DNA of 7,298 nucleotides from Clostridia bacterium (GTDB lineage: Bacteria > Bacillota > Clostridia > Oscillospirales > CAG-272). The notes below the pieces were generated by a model. That model did not search any database. It was given only the letters and a program-made list of their open reading frames with translations, and was not told the DNA's origin. The stretch spans positions 1-7,298 of the forward strand of contig JAFTUB010000023.1 of the NCBI GenBank assembly GCA_017466495.1, read 5' to 3'. Numbering within the stretch: the stretch's first letter is position 1; each line of letters begins with the position of its first letter. Below, piece after piece: positions 1 to 3,986 of the stretch. The translations under genes and the position numbers were made by a program.

Positions 1-1
1 A

Positions 2-133
2 CTCAACAGCCGTATTCTCTTCGGCTTCGCCCTCATCCTGCTGGCCATTCTCATCTCGGAGGTTCTGCCCAATATGCTCAAAACAAAGCCAAAACCTCCG
101 CGAAAAACATCAAAAGAGCCCCCGCACCAATGA
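2..133 (+). CDS. C-terminal end of a membrane transporter, probably EamA/DMT family (5' partial)
   Basis: An open frame enters from the left edge and ends at TGA 131-133, giving 43 residues. It begins with a short polar stretch (LNSR), then one hydrophobic helix (ILFGFALILLAILISEVLP), then a basic, proline- and lysine-rich tail. A last helix of the form 'GxALILxxIxxSE' followed by a charged tail is typical of the tenth transmembrane segment of drug/metabolite transporters (EamA family), which export or import small metabolites. That assignment rests on this helix alone and is an inference; any polytopic membrane protein could end this way. No clear terminator follows, and the next promoter begins only 15 bases after the stop. 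Confidence 0.5.
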   Translation, partial: LNSRILFGFALILLAILISEVLPNMLKTKPKPPRKTSKEPPHQ

Positions 134-148
134 AAATTTACCAGATGA

Positions 149-177
149 TTGCAAATTCCCCCCAACTGTGTTATAAT
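149..177 (+). promoter_or_regulatory. Sigma-A-type promoter for the methyltransferase/zinc-ribbon/deaminase operon
   Basis: The -35 box is TTGCAA (149-154) and the -10 box is TATAAT (172-177), with a 17-base spacer. A TG at 169-170 one base before the -10 gives an extended -10. Transcription should start near 184, about 25 bases before the ATG at 208. The promoter lies inside the possible upstream extension that begins at ATG 130, which argues against that earlier start. Confidence 0.75.
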
Positions 178-207
178 GCAGTCAGATTGTTATTCGGAGG
201 TGCGGCC

Positions 208-879
208 ATGTCGGTAAAGCTGTTTGTGGGTGCGATATTGAAATTTCTCCGGGGGGGTTTGTTGGTTGGTCTGCTGATCTTTCTCCCCGCGGGAACATTT
301 GCCTTCTTTGGGGGCTGGCTGCTGATGGGGATTCTGTTCATCCCCATGTTCGGCACGGGGATCGTGATGATGGTCAAAAATCCCGCGTTACTGGCCAGGC
401 GGCTGGATGCCAAGGAAAAACTGGGTGAACAGCGGCTCGTGGTGAAGCTTAGCGGGCTGATGCTCATCGCGGGCTTTGTGCTGGCGGGGTTGAACTTCCG
501 TTTCGGCTGGTATACCCTTCCCCGTGCCGTTTCCCTGGGCGCGGCGGCGGTATTTCTTTTTGCCTATGTACTTTACGCCGAGGTTCTGCGGGAGAATACC
601 TATCTCTCCCGTACGATTCGGGTAGAGGAAGGACAGCGGGTCATTGACACCGGGCTATACGGCATTGTCCGTCATCCCATGTACAGCGCGACACTGTTGC
701 TGTTCCTGTCCATCCCTCTCGTCCTCGGCTCGCTCTATGCCCTGCCCGTCTTTCTCGCCTACCCCTTCATCATTGCCGCCCGAATCAAAAGTGAGGAGAC
801 ACTCCTGGAAAAGGAGCTGGCCGGGTACAGCGATTACATGAAAAAGGTAAAATATCGTCTTATTCCTTTGATTTGGTGA
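208..879 (+). CDS. Isoprenylcysteine carboxyl methyltransferase-like integral membrane methyltransferase
   Basis: A 223-residue membrane protein with about five to six hydrophobic segments. The C-terminal part carries the family signature for S-adenosylmethionine-dependent membrane methyltransferases (ICMT/PEMT fold): VIDTGLYGIVRHPMY (residues about 145-159) with the core RHPMY at 155-159, then a long hydrophobic stretch, a paired glutamate (SEE, about 195-197), and the terminal GYSDYMKKVKYRLIP. The RHPxY and EE positions shape the cofactor pocket in known members. Bacteria lack classical prenylated CaaX proteins, so the substrate is unknown; small thiols or lipids are possible. ATG 208 is chosen because CGGAGG (195-200) lies 7 bases upstream and the promoter's predicted transcript starts after the alternative ATG at 130. 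It is the first gene of a three-gene operon, 15 bases before the next start. Confidence 0.85.
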   Translation: MSVKLFVGAILKFLRGGLLVGLLIFLPAGTFAFFGGWLLMGILFIPMFGTGIVMMVKNPALLARRLDAKEKLGEQRLVVKLSGLMLIAGFVLAGLNFRFGWYTLPRAVSLGAAAVFLFAYVLYAEVLRENTYLSRTIRVEEGQRVIDTGLYGIVRHPMYSATLLLFLSIPLVLGSLYALPVFLAYPFIIAARIKSEETLLEKELAGYSDYMKKVKYRLIPLIW

Positions 880-894
880 GGGGAGTGTACATCC

Positions 895-1134
895 ATGAAA
901 TGTCCCTACTGCGGCCGGGAAATGGCCTGTGGCTATCTTTACAACAGCAGCCAGCCCCTGCAATGGATTCCCCGGGGCAAGCGTCCCTCCATGTTTTCCT
1001 ATTCCTTAGCCGAGGCGGCTATCCCCCTAAATAACGAATTTTCTTTTTTCAAAATCGGCGGTTACCATGCCGAGGCGTTTTTCTGCGAAGCCTGCCGCGT
1101 CGTAATTGCCAAAGCCGAAGAAAAGGCTGACTAA
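895..1134 (+). CDS. Small zinc-ribbon-type protein (DUF6487-like)
   Basis: A 79-residue cytosolic-looking protein. It has CPYC at residues 3-6 and CEAC at 64-67, a paired CxxC layout that should bind one zinc ion. Between them are a 'W-x-P-x-G' stretch (residues 24-28) and a hydrophobic-aromatic region ending in GGYHAEAFFCEAC. This resembles a small uncharacterised family of Firmicutes zinc ribbons (DUF6487, by memory). No reaction is known for it; it may be a structural or nucleic-acid-binding ribbon. The ribosome site GAGGGGAG (878-885) is 9 bases upstream and overlaps the stop of the methyltransferase gene, and the deaminase start follows 18 bases after the stop, so all three are probably translated from one message. 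Confidence 0.75.
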   Translation: MKCPYCGREMACGYLYNSSQPLQWIPRGKRPSMFSYSLAEAAIPLNNEFSFFKIGGYHAEAFFCEACRVVIAKAEEKAD

Positions 1135-1152
1135 CATCGGAGGTTAATAATC

Positions 1153-1548
1153 ATGGATAAAATTTGGGAAGAAATGTATGAAGCGGCTCGCGCCGTATTG
1201 CATGAACGCCGGATCTCGGACTATGTCACCTGCGGCGAGGTGGCGGCCGCGGTGCGCTCCAAATCCGGGCGAATCTACACCGGGGTGTGCATCGACACCT
1301 GCTCCACCCTGGGCATCTGCGCCGAGCGGAACGCTATTTTTAATATGATTACAAACGGCGAGCAGGAGATCGACAGGGTGCTTTGCATCCTGCCCGACGG
1401 CTCAAACGGCGCGCCCTGCGGTGCCTGCCGCGAGCTGATGGTTCAGTTGATGGCGGGGCATTATGGGGATGTGGAGATCCTGTTGGACTACGCCACTGGC
1501 CGCACGGTAACCTTGGGCGAGATCACCCCCGAATGGTGGATCAAATAA
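1153..1548 (+). CDS. Cytidine deaminase-fold protein (cytidine/blasticidin-S deaminase-like)
   Basis: 131 residues, the usual length for homotetrameric cytidine deaminases. The zinc and catalytic motifs are complete: CAER at 56-59 (ligand C56, proton-shuttle E58) and PCGAC at 88-92 (ligands C89 and C92). It should therefore hydrolytically deaminate a pyrimidine-like or related heterocyclic base. The loop that in true cytidine deaminases reads N-x-E and binds the ribose reads C46-I-D48 here (TGVCIDTC), so ordinary cytidine salvage is not assured; blasticidin-S-deaminase-like proteins also differ at this site. The ribosome site CGGAGG (1138-1143) is 9 bases upstream. Last gene of the operon; no strong hairpin terminator follows before the next promoter. 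Confidence 0.85.
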   Translation: MDKIWEEMYEAARAVLHERRISDYVTCGEVAAAVRSKSGRIYTGVCIDTCSTLGICAERNAIFNMITNGEQEIDRVLCILPDGSNGAPCGACRELMVQLMAGHYGDVEILLDYATGRTVTLGEITPEWWIK

Positions 1549-1571
1549 TACCGAAAAGACGCAAATTCCGC

Positions 1572-1600
1572 TTGCCTTTCCCCGCTTTTTGTGGTATAAT
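1572..1600 (+). promoter_or_regulatory. Sigma-A-type promoter for the pnuC transcript
   Basis: TTGCCT (1572-1577) and TATAAT (1595-1600) are separated by 17 bases, with TG at 1592-1593 giving an extended -10. Transcription should start near 1607, leaving an untranslated leader of roughly 110 bases before ATG 1716. The architecture closely matches the promoter at 149-177. Confidence 0.75.
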
Positions 1601-1620
1601 AATCAAGAAATATCAGATAA

Positions 1621-1702
1621 ACTGCTACCGAGTAGGAGAATGTTCAAAGCATTCGTTTGCACATCATTAGGTCTTAGAAGATGTGCATGCGAATGCTTTT
1701 TT
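1621..1702 (+). promoter_or_regulatory. Candidate attenuator leader of pnuC with competing hairpins
   Basis: Between the promoter and the pnuC start the RNA can form two exclusive structures. A short hairpin pairs GAATG (1638-1642) with CATTC (1650-1654) around a 7-base loop. A long hairpin pairs 1646-1655 with 1690-1699, and GCACATC (1659-1665) with GATGTGC (1680-1686). Both need bases 1650-1654. A small CTAC/GTAG hairpin (1625-1635) precedes them. This is the arrangement of an antiterminator and a terminator. The sensing element was not recognised: no TPP, preQ1, T-box or THF core motif was visible. A metabolite riboswitch, an RNA-binding regulator, or simple folding are all open. Confidence 0.45.
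1646..1702 (+). terminator. Terminator-like hairpin in the pnuC leader
   Basis: A 10-bp outer stem (AAAGCATTCG at 1646-1655 with CGAATGCTTT at 1690-1699) continues through a wobble pair, a mismatch and an A-U pair into a 7-bp inner stem (1659-1665 with 1680-1686), closed by a 14-base loop. Six T residues (1697-1702) form the 3' side; about half of them pair with the A run, so three stay free. This is shorter than an ideal U-tract. It sits directly before the pnuC ribosome site AAGGAG (1704-1709), so it could alternatively affect translation. Confidence 0.5.
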
Positions 1703-1715
1703 GAAGGAGATCATC

Positions 1716-2414
1716 ATGGCCGGAGTCAAATCTGCAGAAAAATATTTTTCGAGAACCGAAATTGCTTTATGGTGCTCATCAGCAGCGCTCATTGTGATAT
1801 CGTTTTGTCTCTTCGACAGAGAAAACTATCTGACGCTTTCGGCTTCACTCGTCGGTGTGACATCGCTCATTTTCAACGCCAAAGGAAACCCATTCGGCCA
1901 GATCCTTATGGTAATTTTCAGTTTGCTTTACGGTATTATCTCGTATTCGTTTTCTTATTACGGAGAAATGATAACATATCTCGGGATGACCATGCCCATG
2001 GCAATATTCGCGCTGATCTCGTGGCTGAGAAATCCCTACCGAGGCAACCGGGCAGAAGTGAAGGTAAACTCCATCTGGAAAACAGAAGTTTTGCTGATGT
2101 GGGGAATGACGGCAATCATTACCGTTCTGTTCTATTTTATCCTGGAACACTTTGAAACAGCAAATATTGTACCCAGTACAATATCGGTAACAACAAGTTT
2201 TCTTGCAGTATATCTTACATTCAGGCGGAGTCCGTTTTTCGCCCTGGCATATGCGGCAAACGATATTATTTTGATTATCCTGTGGGTAATGGCAAGCGTC
2301 TGCGACATCAGATATGTTTCGGTGGTGGTTTGCTTTGCTGCTTTTTTGGTCAATGATATTTATGGGTATATCAGCTGGCAGAAGATGAAACTCCGGCAAA
2401 ATACGGAAGACTGA
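1716..2414 (+). CDS. pnuC: PnuC-family nicotinamide riboside (vitamin B3) transporter
   Basis: A 232-residue polytopic membrane protein with about seven hydrophobic segments, the size and layout of PnuC carriers, which move nicotinamide riboside or related vitamin precursors by facilitated diffusion ahead of intracellular phosphorylation. Family-like stretches are NAKGNPFGQ (54-62), YYGEMITYLGMTMPM (81-95) followed by ISWL (101-104), ANDIILIILWV (181-191), and the C-terminal NDIYGYISWQKM (213-224). No kinase or NAD-synthesis partner is in view, so the exact ligand is inferred; thiamine (PnuT) or nucleoside (PnuN) specificity cannot be excluded. ATG 1716 is chosen over GTG 1683 because AAGGAG (1704-1709) lies 6 bases upstream and the GTG is buried in the leader hairpin. 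The gene is visibly more AT-rich than its neighbours. Confidence 0.9.
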   Translation: MAGVKSAEKYFSRTEIALWCSSAALIVISFCLFDRENYLTLSASLVGVTSLIFNAKGNPFGQILMVIFSLLYGIISYSFSYYGEMITYLGMTMPMAIFALISWLRNPYRGNRAEVKVNSIWKTEVLLMWGMTAIITVLFYFILEHFETANIVPSTISVTTSFLAVYLTFRRSPFFALAYAANDIILIILWVMASVCDIRYVSVVVCFAAFLVNDIYGYISWQKMKLRQNTED

Positions 2415-2429
2415 TCAAATTTCACGAAA

Positions 2430-2467
2430 AAGGCGTTTTGCGATAATCGCAAAACGCCTTGTTTTTT
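2430..2467. terminator. Bidirectional rho-independent terminator between pnuC and the rubrerythrin operon
   Basis: A perfect 14-bp stem (AAGGCGTTTTGCGA at 2430-2443 with its complement at 2447-2460) closes on a TAA loop. On the + strand it is followed by G and six T residues (2462-2467); on the - strand the complementary A run at 2427-2431 supplies a T tract. It starts 15 bases after the pnuC stop and 24 bases past the end of the convergent - strand operon, so it can end both transcripts. Confidence 0.9.
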
Positions 2468-2484
2468 CATGTGATGATACAACT

Positions 2485-2829
2485 TCAGCAACCGTACTCT
2501 GCTTCACGGAGCGGTTTTTCCCAATGGATCGTGCCGTTCAAAGCAACGGATATTTCGTCTGCCACCGCACGCAATTGTGCCAGGCACTGCTCGTCACGCT
2601 TTTTCGAGCGTCTTCCCTTGGTACGAAGCAATTCCTTCAGCGCACAGGCATCATAGCTTACAGCAAAATCTTCATCATCACGATGTGGGAAAAAGGTTAC
2701 ACCGATCTCATAGCGAATCATTCCGCTGTCACTTTCCGCGTTCAGCCATACAGCAACTCCGCGCCGTTCTACGCCGCCAAAGGTACATTCGGCAGAAAAA
2801 TATTGCTTGTAAACATCAACATTTTTCAT
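2485..2829 (-). CDS. Unrecognised 114-residue protein, third gene of the Rrf2-rubrerythrin operon
   Basis: No family was recognised. The protein has no signal peptide or membrane helix. The N-terminal half looks beta-rich (CTFGGVERRGVAVWLN, residues 15-30; MIRYEIGVTFFPHRDDEDF, 37-55). A helical stretch with a strongly basic patch (RTKGRRSKKR, 69-78) follows, and cysteines lie at 15, 62, 82 and 114, the last being the C-terminal residue. The start is well supported: AAGGAG (complement of 2836-2841) lies 6 bases before ATG. It begins 31 bases after the rubrerythrin stop, with no terminator between them, and ends just before the shared terminator. Co-transcription suggests a role tied to peroxide or iron stress, but that is inference only. 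The + strand frames across this region lack ribosome sites and run through the rubrerythrin gene. Confidence 0.75.
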   Translation of the reverse strand: MKNVDVYKQYFSAECTFGGVERRGVAVWLNAESDSGMIRYEIGVTFFPHRDDEDFAVSYDACALKELLRTKGRRSKKRDEQCLAQLRAVADEISVALNGTIHWEKPLREAEYGC

Positions 2830-2860
2830 CGGGAACTCCTTTTGAGCCGAATCCTGCTAA

Positions 2861-3406
2861 TCAGCCGAAGTATCTGGCAAGCAGGCCTTCGAAAGCCTTG
2901 CCGTGGCGGGCTTCGTCGCGAGCCATCTCGTGGACGGTGTCATGGATTGCGTCCAGGCCGAGTTCCTTGGCCATCTTAGCCAGCTCAAACTTACCTGCAG
3001 TTGCGCCGTTCTCGGCCTCAACGCGCATCTCAAGGTTCTTCTTGGTGGAGTCGGTGAGAACCTCACCCAGCAGCTCAGCAAACTTTGCTGCATGCTCAGC
3101 CTCTTCCAGTGCTGCCTTCTCCCAGTAGAGAGCGATCTCGGGATAGCCTTCGCGAGCGGCAACGCGGCCCATAGCCAGGTACATACCAACCTCGGTGCAC
3201 TCGCCCATGAAGTTAGCCTTCAGACCCTCGATGATTGCCTCGGGAGCACCCTTAGCTACGCCAACAACGTGCTCAGCAGCCCAATCCAGCTTGCCTTCCT
3301 TGACTTCCTCGAACTTCTCGGCGGGAACCTTGCACTGAGGGCAACGCTCGGGGGCGCTGTCGCCCTCATGGATATAACCGCAAACGGTGCATCTGAACTT
3401 TTTCAT
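2861..3406 (-). CDS. rbr: Reverse rubrerythrin (N-terminal rubredoxin, C-terminal diiron domain)
   Basis: 181 residues. A rubredoxin module comes first: C6-TV-C9 and C22-PQ-C25, ligands for one iron. The four-helix ferritin-like diiron domain follows with E69, the E102-AE-H105 motif and the E165-AR-H168 motif as visible ligands. This order is the reverse of classical rubrerythrin, as in the oxygen-induced reverse rubrerythrins of clostridia, which reduce hydrogen peroxide (and indirectly oxygen) with electrons from NADH through the rubredoxin centre. It is cytosolic. AGGAGG (complement of 3415-3420) is 8 bases before ATG. Codon use is heavily biased to AAG, GAG and GCx, suggesting high expression. 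It lies 22 bases after the Rrf2-type regulator, so that regulator probably controls it. Confidence 0.95.
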   Translation of the reverse strand: MKKFRCTVCGYIHEGDSAPERCPQCKVPAEKFEEVKEGKLDWAAEHVVGVAKGAPEAIIEGLKANFMGECTEVGMYLAMGRVAAREGYPEIALYWEKAALEEAEHAAKFAELLGEVLTDSTKKNLEMRVEAENGATAGKFELAKMAKELGLDAIHDTVHEMARDEARHGKAFEGLLARYFG

Positions 3407-3428
3407 GTGTAAATCCTCCTGAAAATAA

Positions 3429-3869
3429 TTATATTTTTTTAAGTTTTTCTTCTTGGGTTAAATGGGAATCTATGATATCAGCAATGGTCAATTGCTGCAT
3501 TTTCTCCGCAATCTCCGAGGAGATACGGCAGAAAATCTGATGGTAGATACATCCCGCTTTGCACTGTCCGTTTTTAGAACAAACGTAATCCTCATCCGCG
3601 CACTTGGATAGCGCAAAAGGGCCTTCGATCAACTCGATCACGTCCAGCATGGTCAGCTGTACCGGCGGGGTGCTCAGACTATATCCCCCTTTTGCACCGG
3701 CGTGCGACTTGATCATACCGCCCTGCATCAGCTTACGCAGAATTTTATGGGCAAAGCGTGGGGGAACACCCTCGTTCTCGGCGAGTTCTGCCGCGCCGCA
3801 TACTGTCCCCGAGCGCGCCAGCGATGTGACAATGCGCAAGGCATAATCCGCTTCCTGCGTAATTCGCAT
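3429..3869 (-). CDS. Rrf2-family transcriptional regulator with a candidate iron-sulfur cluster site
   Basis: A 146-residue protein opening with MRITQEADYALRIVTSLA, the classic Rrf2 start, then a winged helix-turn-helix (roughly residues 24-66, with FAHKILRKLM as recognition region and GAKGGYSL as wing). A dimerisation helix follows, then cysteines at C90, C97, C103, C107 and C114. The spacing C-x6-C-x5-C-x3-C resembles the cluster-binding loop of IscR and NsrR (three cysteines about six apart) rather than CymR, which lacks it. It is therefore inferred to sense iron-sulfur status, nitric oxide or oxidants. ATG 3869 is preferred over ATG 3875: GGAGG (complement of 3878-3882) is 8 bases upstream of the former but only 2 from the latter. 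It heads an operon with rubrerythrin and is probably autoregulated through the dyad at its promoter. Confidence 0.9.
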   Translation of the reverse strand: MRITQEADYALRIVTSLARSGTVCGAAELAENEGVPPRFAHKILRKLMQGGMIKSHAGAKGGYSLSTPPVQLTMLDVIELIEGPFALSKCADEDYVCSKNGQCKAGCIYHQIFCRISSEIAEKMQQLTIADIIDSHLTQEEKLKKI

Positions 3870-3887
3870 CGGCATGTCCTCCCGTGT

Positions 3888-3916
3888 TTAATTAGCACCT
3901 TTTCGGTGCACATTAA
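3888..3916 (-). promoter_or_regulatory. Inverted repeat at the transcription start, candidate Rrf2 operator
   Basis: The arms TTAATTAGCACC (3888-3899) and GGTGCACATTAA (3905-3916) are complementary at 10 of 12 positions around a 5-base centre. The dyad abuts the -10 box and spans the predicted start near 3909, where a bound dimer would block initiation. AT-rich outer and GC-containing inner arms are compatible with an Rrf2-type site, but no specific consensus was matched. In RNA it could also form a 5' hairpin. Confidence 0.5.
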
Positions 3917-3944
3917 TTATACACGACTCATTTTCATTTGTCAA
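3916..3944 (-). promoter_or_regulatory. Full-consensus sigma-A promoter for the Rrf2-rubrerythrin operon
   Basis: Read on the - strand, TTGACA (complement of 3939-3944) and TATAAT (complement of 3916-3921) are both perfect and are separated by 17 bases. Such a strong promoter would normally need repression, which fits the dyad immediately downstream. Confidence 0.9.
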
Positions 3945-3948
3945 TAGG

Positions 3949-3986
3949 TTTTTGAAAAAAATTTTTCAGAATTTTTTTGACAAAAA
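3949..3986 (-). terminator. AT-only inverted repeat after the AlgX-like gene, possible weak terminator
   Basis: Directly after the stop codon, arms at 3949-3963 and 3970-3986 pair as 6 bp plus 9 bp with a 2-base bulge and a 6-base loop; almost all pairs are A-T. The region holds long T runs on the - strand, but the stem lacks the GC core of a normal terminator. It also lies just upstream of the -35 box of the Rrf2 promoter and could act there as an A/T-rich upstream element. Confidence 0.35.

Noticed and set aside
130..207. Upstream ATG extension of the methyltransferase gene
   Set aside because: The extension contains the promoter (149-177), has no ribosome site and adds residues unlike the family; ATG 208 has CGGAGG at good spacing.
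1683..1715. GTG start for pnuC eleven codons earlier
   Set aside because: It lies within the leader hairpin and has no ribosome site, whereas ATG 1716 follows AAGGAG by 6 bases.
1600..1715. T-box, TPP, preQ1, THF or FMN riboswitch in the pnuC leader
   Set aside because: None of their core motifs as I know them (for example the T-box GGTGGnACCGCG or TPP CTGAGA) is present, so only an unclassified attenuator is proposed.
1589..2155. 188-codon + strand frame over the leader and the first part of pnuC
   Set aside because: It begins in the -10 region and runs in another frame across pnuC; its product is Arg/Cys-rich and unlike any protein family.
1845..2399. 184-codon - strand frame opposite pnuC
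   Set aside because: Antisense to a clear PnuC protein; composition is Cys/His/Asn-rich and there is no start signal.
2524..3412. Several + strand frames opposite the 114-residue gene and rubrerythrin
   Set aside because: They overlap one another and a certain rubrerythrin gene, lack ribosome sites and show no family features.
3428..3433. TATAAT on the - strand just before rubrerythrin, as an internal promoter
   Set aside because: The base 17 upstream has no -35-like hexamer (it reads CCAAGA), and the box sits in an AT run at the end of the regulator gene.
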